DNA from: Persicobacter psychrovividus
Lineage (GTDB): Bacteria; Bacteroidota; Bacteroidia; Cytophagales; Cyclobacteriaceae
Reading direction: 5' to 3'
DNA: 64,000 nt
Assembly: GCF_036492425.1 (NCBI RefSeq)
Contig: NZ_AP025296.1
Coordinates: 124,001-188,000, forward strand
The notes beneath the pieces were generated by a model. It saw only the letters and a list, made by a program, of their open reading frames with translations. It was not told the origin of the DNA and did no database searches. Below are positions 52,193 to 60,424 of this stretch, in pieces (positions within the stretch are counted from its first letter, which is position 1; every line of letters starts with the position of its first letter). The translations under genes and the position numbers were made by a program.

Positions 52193-52222
52193 ATACTGTT
52201 CAATATCAAACAGTATCTTTTT
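52193..52222 (+). other. Hairpin in the AT-rich leader region
   Basis: ATACTGTT (52193-52200), loop CAATATCA, AACAGTAT (52209-52216), then CTTTTT. It resembles a second terminator within the very AT-rich 52041-52491 region, where no gene was found. Confidence 0.4.
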
Positions 52223-52282
52223 CGGTTAAAAAAATTTACAGATTTGGGGACATCAGTAGAACTGGGGGTGATTTACTATCAT

Positions 52283-52315
52283 ATTGATGATAAATAAATT
52301 ATAGGACTATTTTTG
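52283..52315 (+). promoter_or_regulatory. Possible promoter of the PAS-HisKA gene
   Basis: TATTTTTG (52308-52315) fits TAnnTTTG, with ATTG 21 bases upstream as an imperfect -33. It would give a leader of ~170 bases before the ATG at 52492. Confidence 0.35.
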
Positions 52316-52491
52316 TGTGTTTATAGCTGAAATAGATGTTTTTTGTTTTTTTACCCACAGATTACCTGAGTGTTTAGTGTATTTTATGCTAAAGGATAGC
52401 GTGATATTTTAGTGTGTATTTTTATAAATATGATTGAGAAAATTAAATTTTTTACTTAAACTTAAAGGCACTTATATGTTAACTACTTTTT

Positions 52492-53121
52492 ATGCCACAG
52501 AACTTCCCCTTTATCGGTATTCACTATAATCTTTTAGACCACCTTGCCGAAGGTTATCAGATTATTGATTTTGATTATAAATTCTTGTTTGTGAATAAAT
52601 CAGCTTTAATTCAAAGCCAATTTGAAAGTAAAGAGCAGCTTTTGGGCTATTCATTGTTTGAAAAATACCCAGGTATTGAAAATCTGCCATTATTTGAAAA
52701 GATAGAACAGGCTATGGCTAATCGAACATTTGAACAGATTACCACGGAATTTAAATTTAATAACGGGACAACTTCCTGGTTTGAGCTGTTCATCAGTCCA
52801 GTACCTTCGGGGGTGGCGATCATGTCAGTAAATCTGGAAGACCAGAAACGGCTTGATTTGGAGCAACTAAAAGATCTGGAGAGCCTCGATGAAATATTAT
52901 TTGTTATTTCCCATAAATTGCGGCAACCTGTTTGTAATATTGATGGATTGCTAACAATCCTTGATGGCGATATTATTGACCGAGAGGATTTTTTGCCGAT
53001 CATCAAATATGTAAAGGTTGAATTAGAGCGACTTAAAGAGTACACCGAAGAGATGACTGAAATTGTCAGTTCAAAAAGGTTTATCAATGCTCAGGAACGT
53101 AGTGCTACAAGCCGCAAATAA
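52492..53121 (+). CDS. PAS-HisKA protein lacking the ATPase domain
   Basis: 209 residues from an ATG, with no signal peptide, so cytoplasmic. Residues ~10-125 form a PAS domain (LAEGYQIIDFDYKFLFVNKSA ... WFELFISPVPSGVAIMSV). It is followed by a HisKA-type helical hairpin with an H-box-like motif (FVISHKLRQPVCNIDGLL, His about residue 141) and a second helix (VKVELERLKEYTEEMTEIV). The protein stops right after the dimerisation/phosphoacceptor domain, with no N, G1 or G2 box, and no further frame downstream restores one. It could be phosphorylated in trans, act as a dimerisation decoy, or be a degraded kinase. It converges on a complete membrane histidine kinase encoded on the other strand, which is a natural candidate partner. 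Confidence 0.75.
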   Translation: MPQNFPFIGIHYNLLDHLAEGYQIIDFDYKFLFVNKSALIQSQFESKEQLLGYSLFEKYPGIENLPLFEKIEQAMANRTFEQITTEFKFNNGTTSWFELFISPVPSGVAIMSVNLEDQKRLDLEQLKDLESLDEILFVISHKLRQPVCNIDGLLTILDGDIIDREDFLPIIKYVKVELERLKEYTEEMTEIVSSKRFINAQERSATSRK

Positions 53122-53328
53122 AGCACACTTTTCTCAGCGCCTTCATCAAAAAGAATAGTAAATGGTCTTTGGATTTTCGACATCCGACTTTAGGAAATAA
53201 AAAATCTGTGGTGGCATTGGTTTTATGTAAAGGTCCTTCCTGAACTGAAGGTGCATAATATCACTTATTCGACAGCATATTACAATTACCCCTTTGGCTC
53301 TTTGGGGAAACAGGAGCCTTTTCAAACC

Positions 53329-54966
53329 TTATTCCTTTTCAATGGAAGCATCAATATATTGGCTCTCGTAAGGGATGTAAATAATGAAAGAGGCGCCCTG
53401 ATTAAGGGTACTTTGAACTTCAATGGTGCCCTGGTGAAGCTCGACGAATTTTTTCACAAACGACAGCCCAATTCCTGTCCCTTTAATATTCTCCGATTGT
53501 TTGGAGCGGTAAAAAGGTTCAAAAAGTTTATTGATCTCCTCCTGCGCAATTCCCATACCATGGTCTTTTACCTTAATAAGGAATTCCTGATCTAAAAATG
53601 AGAGGCTAAGCTCAATCTTCGCCTCGGAATATTTTATGGCATTGCTGATCAAGTTCATCAGAATGTGTTCGATAAAATACGGATCCACCTTTACGGGGCG
53701 CGCTTCCCCTTTTATCTTTATCTGAAATTCCCGATCCGGATTCAGCGCCTGATACCTCTCAATTTGTTTTTCAATCAGCTCAACTAAAGAGGTCGGTTTG
53801 AAAAAAGGATATAATTCATCGGCTTCCATCTTTCCATAATCCAGCAAGCGTTCCATCATGCCCGTGATCGACTCTATGGATTCATAAATTTGCCCAAATT
53901 TTTTCTCCAGAATTGGCCCTTGCTCACTTTCTTTCAGCACTGAAATATATTGCTCAATAATTTGGTTGGCACTGTGAATGGTCGTCAGCGGTGTTCTGAA
54001 TTGATGCGACACCATGGAGATAAACTCACTTTTGGATTTATTTAATTCCAGCTCCTTATTCAGTGCCGTGGTAAGCTGTTTTTCATGTGCCTTCTGATGG
54101 GTGATGTCCTGAACAATAATCTGATAAAATTCCCCGTCAAGGGTATTGTAATTTTTATGCTGATTAATGCGAAGATAGACCTGTTGCTGATTAATAAAAA
54201 TACGCTTCTCAAAAGAGTGATTTTCTTTGTTGCGGGCAGGAAGTTCATACAGAATTGCCTCTTGCTCTTCCTTGGGCAGCATATTGAGGATCGTCTTGAT
54301 GGAATCACTCTTATAGTTAATCTTGAATCGCTCGTTGTATTTGACCAGGAAAAAATCCTTTTCTATCGCCTTGATCAGCTGTTGCTGACTCTTATTAATG
54401 GCACTAATCTTTTCTTTCTGTTCATGTTCTTGCTTTTTAAATAGCAGCATACAAACCGAGGCCATCAGATTGACAGAAATAAATGGCACTGAGCGTACCG
54501 CAAGGTCGAGGGGCAATGTGGCAGAAATTTCCGGATTGATAAAATTGTACACAATGGCCAGAAACACGATAATATTGGAAATGATGAAATATTTGGTGTA
54601 GTGCTTCCGGTCGAGGATATTATAATTGAAGATATGGCAGAGGATTAACAATACGGGGGCTGCACCGGTAATTCCGCCCAGCGCCAAATAATCCGCCAGT
54701 ACAATGGTAAACTCATTAATGAAAAATACCATCAGGGCTTGTTCATATTTTTTATACCGAAGGTCAAGCAGTAAAGTGAGTGCGCAGAGGAAGATCATAT
54801 TGGGGAGCGCGATCTTATACACGATAGGTAATTTTTGGCCGATCAGAATAATGCCACTCAAACCACTGCATATCATCCCTGTGGCTGCAAGGTGTAAAAT
54901 TCGATGTTTGAGTTCAACGTCAGCGCCTAAGCCCAGTATTTTTTTGATTTTTATCCACAATTTCAT
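53329..54966 (-). CDS. Membrane sensor histidine kinase
   Basis: 545 residues from an ATG. The N-terminal ~175 residues hold about six hydrophobic segments (for example GMICSGLSGIILIG, FFINEFTIVLADYLALGG, IISNIIVFLAIVYNFI). A PAS-like domain (~200-300: EKDFFLVKYNERFKINY ... FYQIIVQDITHQK) precedes the HisKA domain with H-box FISMVSHQFRTPLTTI. The HATPase carries the N box (LMNLISNAIKYSEAK), G1 (KDHGMGIAQEE), F box (FEPFYRSKQ) and G2 (GTGIGLSFVKKFVELHQG). All catalytic boxes are intact. No response regulator gene is adjacent, so it is an orphan kinase. Signal unknown. Its 3' end faces the PAS-HisKA gene. Confidence 0.92.
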   Translation of the reverse strand: MKLWIKIKKILGLGADVELKHRILHLAATGMICSGLSGIILIGQKLPIVYKIALPNMIFLCALTLLLDLRYKKYEQALMVFFINEFTIVLADYLALGGITGAAPVLLILCHIFNYNILDRKHYTKYFIISNIIVFLAIVYNFINPEISATLPLDLAVRSVPFISVNLMASVCMLLFKKQEHEQKEKISAINKSQQQLIKAIEKDFFLVKYNERFKINYKSDSIKTILNMLPKEEQEAILYELPARNKENHSFEKRIFINQQQVYLRINQHKNYNTLDGEFYQIIVQDITHQKAHEKQLTTALNKELELNKSKSEFISMVSHQFRTPLTTIHSANQIIEQYISVLKESEQGPILEKKFGQIYESIESITGMMERLLDYGKMEADELYPFFKPTSLVELIEKQIERYQALNPDREFQIKIKGEARPVKVDPYFIEHILMNLISNAIKYSEAKIELSLSFLDQEFLIKVKDHGMGIAQEEINKLFEPFYRSKQSENIKGTGIGLSFVKKFVELHQGTIEVQSTLNQGASFIIYIPYESQYIDASIEKE

Positions 54967-55297
54967 GTATCAATCATTCGGTCTGTAATATTATATTCAT
55001 TTTTACACATTTTGTTGTGTGTTAAACGAAAAATGAAGGGTGCTTTTTCCTGAATTGAAGCGCAAAAAGGGAAAGTAGCAGATCAATCGGTAAAGTTTAA
55101 AGGGTATTTTTTGATCAGTAATTCAAATTTCCGACTTGGGGCAGGAATTCTTTTTAAGGATCGCTCAATATTTCTGTTACCCCATTGAAAATATAGCATG
55201 TAAGCCGATTGTGTCAATTAACCCGTTGTCGGAATTGAATTACATTTTCGTCCTAAAGTGGGTTACATTTATAAATATCGTAAAAATGACACCCTAA
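54967..55297. other. Divergent region, histidine kinase / second SusC
   Basis: No gene, repeat or clear hairpin was found between the kinase start and the SusC promoter listed next. Confidence 0.4.
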
Positions 55298-55329
55298 TTT
55301 GTGCGATAATTGAATAAAATGTAGGTTTG
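55298..55329 (+). promoter_or_regulatory. Near-consensus Bacteroidota promoter of the second SusCD operon
   Basis: TTTG (55298-55301), a 20-base spacer and TAGGTTTG (55322-55329) match the -33 TTTG / -7 TAnnTTTG consensus for the primary sigma factor of Bacteroidota. The leader to the SusC ATG is about 110 bases. Confidence 0.65.
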
Positions 55330-55444
55330 AATCATCAAAACTACAATTATCACTTCTGTCAACAGAATTCTTTTTGTTTGCATTTTTCCTTCCACCAACC
55401 CATTTGGGTATAGCATATTTTTCAAACATAAATCATAGTTATTG

Positions 55445-58400
55445 ATGAAGAATTTTAAACGGTTATTTTTATTGTTCACCATGACGTGCTGTTTTACGAA
55501 TGCCTTTGCGCAAAGCACGATCACAGGGGTGATTCTTGATGCCGAAGATGGCAGCGAATTACCAGGCGTGAATGTGGTGATCAAAGGGACTGACGCAGGT
55601 ACGGTATCTGATTTTACCGGAAGTTTTCAGCTGAATGCTGAAGCAGGACAAACACTGATTTTTTCCTTTATAGGGTATAAGCCCAAAGAGGTTTTGGTCG
55701 GTAATCAAAGTCATATTGAGGTGAAACTTGGCGCTGACCTTGTGCAGCTCGACGATGTTGTTGTTACGGCCTTCGGACTGAAGAAAGAGAAAAAAGCACT
55801 GGCCTATGCGGTTTCTGAGGTGAAGGGATCCGACCTGACCAACCAGCGAAGCGGTTCCGCAGCCACAGCCCTTTCTGGTCGAGTGGCCGGGCTTGAAGTT
55901 TCGGGTAACGCTCCCGGGCAGGCTACAAGGGTAACGATTCGGGGTAACACCTCGATTTCCGGAAACAACCAACCATTGTATGTGATTGATGGTGTACCGA
56001 TGGACAACTCTATTCAGGGAGGCGCTGACCGATGGGGTGGTGTTGATATGGGGGATGGAATCTCCGGTTTGAACCAGGATGATATCGAGTCGATGAACGT
56101 ATTGAAAGGACCAGCCGCTACGGCGCTTTATGGTTCTCGTGGCCAAAACGGTGTGATTTTGATCACCACAAAAGGTGGATCATCACAAAAAGGAATTGGG
56201 GTAGAGTTCAACGCCAACAATACGGTGAACCAGGCTTATGGCAGCTACGATTCCCGCCAGTCGCTTTACGGACAGGGTACGCGTGGTGTAGCACCGGGCA
56301 ATGCCGCCGATGCCCGCTCAACGGGATTATCCTCTTGGGGTCCAAAAATGAACGGACAGCAGGCAACGCATTACGATGGCTCCACTTACAGCATGACGGA
56401 TGCTTACGATCCGATGGATTTTTATCAAATGGGTTATACCCTCAGCAATAGTGTGGCTTTATCCGCAGGAAACGAAACGATTCAAACGCGTTTGTCCATT
56501 TCCGATGAAAGAATTCAGGGAGTTAATCCTTCAGAAATGATCAAGCGGAACTCGATTAATTTGCGGACTTCGGCCAACCTGACCGATAAATTTAGAGTGG
56601 ACAGTAAGCTGACTTATATGAATCAGCAGGGACAAAACAGGATGAAGGGATCGCAGGATGGTGGTAATGCCAGAAAAACCCTCGGTAGAATTCCCGCTTC
56701 GATGCCGCTTGATTTGTTGCGTCAAAATGCTTCCAACGGATTTTTTAACAACGATATCTATTCAGCAAACCCTTTCTGGATTACAGAAAATCTTGAAAAC
56801 AGTGATTCCCGAAATCGCCTTTTGGGTTATGTAAGTTTGAGCTATGACCTTACAGACTGGTTGACGGTTACGGCAAGAAGTGGTGGTGATGGTTTTGTTT
56901 TGCAGCGCCGTGATTTAATGCCAATTGGTACGCCATGGGCTGCCATTGGGGAACTTGAAGAGGAAACCTCACAGGTGGCAGAGTTGAACCACGACTTGAT
57001 GTTTGTTTATAATTACGATATCAATCCTGACTGGAATATTTCCGGAACTTTCGGTGGAAACCTTCGCCAGAACAGCTCAAGGGTAGATGGTATCAAAGCG
57101 GTGCAGTTCAACTCACCAGATTTTTACCACTGGACCAACGCGCAATCAGTAGAAACGCGTCAGCAGATGTACTATAAAGAGACGCAATCGTTATTTGCCT
57201 CTACAGATATTGGTTATAAAAACATGTTGTTCATGACCATCACCGGAAGAAATGACTGGTCGTCTACTTTGCCAGCACACAACAACTCTTATTTCTATCC
57301 TTCGCTAAGTAGTAGTTTTGTATTTTCCGAAGCTTTTGATATGCCAAGCTGGGTAAGTTTTGGTAAGGTGAGAGGTTCTTGGGCAAAGGTAGGTAATGAT
57401 ACCGACCCATATCAGTTGCAATTGCAATATAACATGATGGGGCAGGGCTTCCCAAGCTTCGGAAGACCACCTCTTGGCGGTATTGAAGGTGCCGATATGC
57501 CGAATGCCAACCTGAAATCAGAGTCTACTTACTCTTATGAATTTGGGGTTGACATGAAATTCCTTGACAACAGACTGGGCTTTGATGTGGCTTACTATAA
57601 TCAGCTGACGGTCGATCAGTTAATGCCGGTTCAGATCTCCAATACAACGGGTTATGAGCGCATGTGGACCAACGCCGGTTCGGTAAGAAACCACGGTATT
57701 GAGCTGAGTGTTTATGCGACACCAATTCAAACTTCAGACTTCTCATGGGATATTGGCATGAACTTCAATAAGAACGTCAATGTAGTGGAAGAACTTTCTG
57801 AAGGCATTGACCAGTTGATTATCGGTGATTTTGGTAACCTTCAGGTGCAGGCCCGTCCGGGTGAAAAATATGGTGCCATTGTTGGCTATGATTATGCCAG
57901 AGATGACAACGGCGCCATCATGCACAATGAAGATGGATTGCCGATGCAGGCGACTTCAAGCAGCGTACTGGGGCACGTAATTCCTGACTGGACTGCCGGT
58001 TTGAGCAATAACTTCAAGTACAAAAACTGGAATTTCGGATTCTTGATTGATATGAAATATGGTGGCTCGTTGTACTCTTCAACCAATGCCATGATGTACT
58101 CAGCAGGTACCCACAGCAACACGCTGGAAGGTCGTGAGGAGTATTACAATGCTGGCGATCAGCTGAGAGAAACGATGGTAGATCCAGAGGATTATTACAA
58201 GCAGATTGGATCCAATATTCACTCGGAGTTTGTATATGACGCTTCCTATGTACGTATGCGAGAGCTGTCTTTCGGTTACACCTTCGATAATGAAATGTTG
58301 GGCAAAACACCTTTCGAATCGGTACGATTGTCCTTCGTGATGGGGAACCCATTCTTCATCTGGCGTGCGGCGCCGAATATCGACCCAACACAGTTACTCA

Positions 58401-58486
58401 ATGCCGACAACAGCGGCCTGGGTTACGAAATGGGAGGTGCGCCATCTATTCGCTCCTACGGTTTCAACCTGAATTTCCGTCTGTAA
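55445..58486 (+). CDS. SusC/RagA family TonB-linked outer-membrane transporter (pair 2)
   Basis: 1013 residues from the ATG at 55445; the in-frame TTG just before is not used. Signal peptide MKNFKRLFLLFTMTCCFTNAFAQ, then a carboxypeptidase-regulatory-like domain (ITGVILDAEDGSELPGVNVV). The plug has VVTAFGLKKEKKALAYAVSE, ALSGRVAGLEVSGNAPG, VTIRGNTSISGNNQPLYVID and NVLKGPAATALYGSRGQNG. The TonB-dependent barrel fills the rest and ends with FNLNFRL. The 'AFGLKKEKKALAYAV' variant is typical of SusC proteins paired with the SusD-like_2 type of lipoprotein, which is what follows 25 bp downstream. Substrate unknown; the neighbours (GH3, SusB-type GH97) suggest a glucan. Confidence 0.95.
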   Translation: MKNFKRLFLLFTMTCCFTNAFAQSTITGVILDAEDGSELPGVNVVIKGTDAGTVSDFTGSFQLNAEAGQTLIFSFIGYKPKEVLVGNQSHIEVKLGADLVQLDDVVVTAFGLKKEKKALAYAVSEVKGSDLTNQRSGSAATALSGRVAGLEVSGNAPGQATRVTIRGNTSISGNNQPLYVIDGVPMDNSIQGGADRWGGVDMGDGISGLNQDDIESMNVLKGPAATALYGSRGQNGVILITTKGGSSQKGIGVEFNANNTVNQAYGSYDSRQSLYGQGTRGVAPGNAADARSTGLSSWGPKMNGQQATHYDGSTYSMTDAYDPMDFYQMGYTLSNSVALSAGNETIQTRLSISDERIQGVNPSEMIKRNSINLRTSANLTDKFRVDSKLTYMNQQGQNRMKGSQDGGNARKTLGRIPASMPLDLLRQNASNGFFNNDIYSANPFWITENLENSDSRNRLLGYVSLSYDLTDWLTVTARSGGDGFVLQRRDLMPIGTPWAAIGELEEETSQVAELNHDLMFVYNYDINPDWNISGTFGGNLRQNSSRVDGIKAVQFNSPDFYHWTNAQSVETRQQMYYKETQSLFASTDIGYKNMLFMTITGRNDWSSTLPAHNNSYFYPSLSSSFVFSEAFDMPSWVSFGKVRGSWAKVGNDTDPYQLQLQYNMMGQGFPSFGRPPLGGIEGADMPNANLKSESTYSYEFGVDMKFLDNRLGFDVAYYNQLTVDQLMPVQISNTTGYERMWTNAGSVRNHGIELSVYATPIQTSDFSWDIGMNFNKNVNVVEELSEGIDQLIIGDFGNLQVQARPGEKYGAIVGYDYARDDNGAIMHNEDGLPMQATSSSVLGHVIPDWTAGLSNNFKYKNWNFGFLIDMKYGGSLYSSTNAMMYSAGTHSNTLEGREEYYNAGDQLRETMVDPEDYYKQIGSNIHSEFVYDASYVRMRELSFGYTFDNEMLGKTPFESVRLSFVMGNPFFIWRAAPNIDPTQLLNADNSGLGYEMGGAPSIRSYGFNLNFRL

Positions 58487-58511
58487 TTTTTCTCAATCAA
58501 AAGCGAAAATC

Positions 58512-60212
58512 ATGAAATTTATCAATAAAACAATGGCTATTTTATTAGCCGCAGGAATGGGACTGGCCTCATGTACTTCCCACTTTGAAGATTTAAATAC
58601 GGACCCCAACCGCCCAACAAAGGTGGATCCGGCTCAGCAGTTTGGCTGGACCATCGCCAAAACTGCCGGTGACCGTTACGAAAACTGGCGGGGGAATTTG
58701 ATTTATTCCTCCTGCATGATCCAGCATTTTGCGGGCACCACCATGGGCTGGTCTGGTGATTACTATACGCTGAACATGGCTTATAATAATGCCCAGTGGG
58801 AGCGAAATTATGGGCATCCGGTGAAAAATATTGAGCAGCTGGATTTCAATCTCCAAAAATTGGCCGAAGAAGAAGGCCGTGAGATTGAGGAAGAAATGGC
58901 TTTGGTGAATATTTGGAAAGTGTTTGTTTACCATAGGCTTACCGACCTTTATGGTCCGGTGCCATTTTCTGAGGCGGGTCGTGGCTATACTGAGGGAATC
59001 ATTAACCCGAGATACGATTCAGAACAGACCATCTATCTTGGGGATGGCGAAGTGATGGGGATGCTGGAAATGCTCGACGAAGCAGCGATCACCCTTGAAG
59101 CAGCGGGCGGAAGTAACGTCTTTGGCAATGCCGATATCATGTTTCAGGGAGATGCGCAGAAGTGGGCAAAGTTTGCCAACAGCATGATTTTACGCCTTGG
59201 AATGCGAATTTCCGGTGTGGCTGAATCAGAGGCTAAGGCATTCATGCAGAAGGCTATTGAGCGCGGAGTGATGGAAAGTAATATGGATATTGCCTATATC
59301 GAGCATGAGTTTGGCAATGACCCTTACGGCCTGGGGAACAATGGGGTATCGCAGGTGTTTTTGGAAAACAGTGGTGCTTCAGGGCATGATTTCCGTTTCT
59401 CTGAAAGCTTCATGAATGTGCTCAAGCATTTCAATACGGCACAAATTGACCCTCGACTTGAATACATGACCGGGGTTTACAATGCTGGTTTTGATAACGG
59501 GCAGTATTTTGAAACCTACTATCCTTTTGATGGTTCCGCACCAACAAGTTACGATGGTTTGCCGAATGGTCTGGAGCCTGTACAGGCTCAGGCATTGGCG
59601 GAAGAAAAAGGCTTTGATGAGCTCTTCACTTCGGGCATTGGTCACCTCGGTTTCCCACAGCCCAACCGTACTTATATGACCACCCGTGAGGCGCCAACCA
59701 TTTTTATGTCTTATGCTGAAACGGAATTTTTGCTGGCTGAAATTGCCGTAAGGTTCCCCGAGTTGGCGCAGGATGCCAATGGGCATTATCAGAATGGTAT
59801 TGTAGCGGCCATGGAGATGCTTGATTTGTACAGTACCAGCGGTGCGTTGGTTCCTCGTGATGAGATTCAGAATTATGTCAACAGTTTGCCAGTACTGGGC
59901 GGAAATAATCGCAGTCCTTTAGAATTGGAGAGCGACCTGGATGAGATTCATACACAAAAATGGCTGGCGTTGCTGTTCAACGGATATGAGGCTTATGCCG
60001 AATGGAGAAGAACACAGTTGCCAAGTTTTGTAACGAACAATCAGGTGAGTCACCCACAGGGAATTACCAACGGTCGAATTCCTGGCCGATTGAAATATCC
60101 AGATATTGAGCAGGGAACAAATGGTGCCTCGTGGGCCAAGGCCGTGGATATGCTTTCCAATGGTGAAGATACTTTCCTCAATGACCTTTGGTGGGCGAAA
60201 AAGAACTTCTAA
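58512..60212 (+). CDS. SusD/RagB-like outer-membrane lipoprotein (SusD-like_2 type, pair 2)
   Basis: 566 residues. The lipoprotein signal has the lipobox LASC (MAILLAAGMGLASC). The mature opening TSHFEDLNTDPNRPT, the VDPAQQFGWTIAKTAGDRYE stretch, the RLTDLYGPVPFSEAG motif, and the C-terminal QKWLALLFNGYEAYAEWRRT with GRLKYPDIEQ place it in the second SusD branch. It serves as substrate-capturing lid of the SusC barrel 25 bp upstream. A terminator follows 20 bases after its stop, so the two genes make a closed operon. The membrane-bound regulator gene follows under its own control. Confidence 0.93.
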   Translation: MKFINKTMAILLAAGMGLASCTSHFEDLNTDPNRPTKVDPAQQFGWTIAKTAGDRYENWRGNLIYSSCMIQHFAGTTMGWSGDYYTLNMAYNNAQWERNYGHPVKNIEQLDFNLQKLAEEEGREIEEEMALVNIWKVFVYHRLTDLYGPVPFSEAGRGYTEGIINPRYDSEQTIYLGDGEVMGMLEMLDEAAITLEAAGGSNVFGNADIMFQGDAQKWAKFANSMILRLGMRISGVAESEAKAFMQKAIERGVMESNMDIAYIEHEFGNDPYGLGNNGVSQVFLENSGASGHDFRFSESFMNVLKHFNTAQIDPRLEYMTGVYNAGFDNGQYFETYYPFDGSAPTSYDGLPNGLEPVQAQALAEEKGFDELFTSGIGHLGFPQPNRTYMTTREAPTIFMSYAETEFLLAEIAVRFPELAQDANGHYQNGIVAAMEMLDLYSTSGALVPRDEIQNYVNSLPVLGGNNRSPLELESDLDEIHTQKWLALLFNGYEAYAEWRRTQLPSFVTNNQVSHPQGITNGRIPGRLKYPDIEQGTNGASWAKAVDMLSNGEDTFLNDLWWAKKNF

Positions 60213-60233
60213 GATTTTTGTATAACCGTTTGG

Positions 60234-60265
60234 AAGGGTTTGATTTTATATCAAGCCCTTTTTTT
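60234..60265 (+). terminator. Terminator of the second SusCD operon
   Basis: AAGGGTTTGA (60234-60243) and TCAAGCCCTT (60251-60260) form a 10-bp stem with one G-T pair, followed by TTTTT. Confidence 0.85.
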
Positions 60266-60318
60266 GGCTTAAATTTAAACTATCATAAAATAGTCATAAA
60301 TATCCCAAAACGATTTAA

Positions 60319-60350
60319 TTTGATTTTTATCCCGAAGAGTGTAATTTTTG
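60319..60350 (+). promoter_or_regulatory. Possible promoter of the membrane SARP-like regulator
   Basis: TTTG (60319-60322), a 19-base spacer, then TAATTTTTG, which is one base longer than TAnnTTTG. About 75 bases before the ATG. Confidence 0.3.
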
Positions 60351-60424
60351 GTAAGGTAATTGGATTGTAATTTTAGAAGTAACCTACCAATGACTCTCAA
60401 TAGTGTTTAATCAAATATAGTACT

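Noticed and set aside
53251-53595. 114-codon plus-strand frame near the end of the kinase gene
   Set aside because: It is antisense to the conserved HATPase boxes of the histidine kinase.
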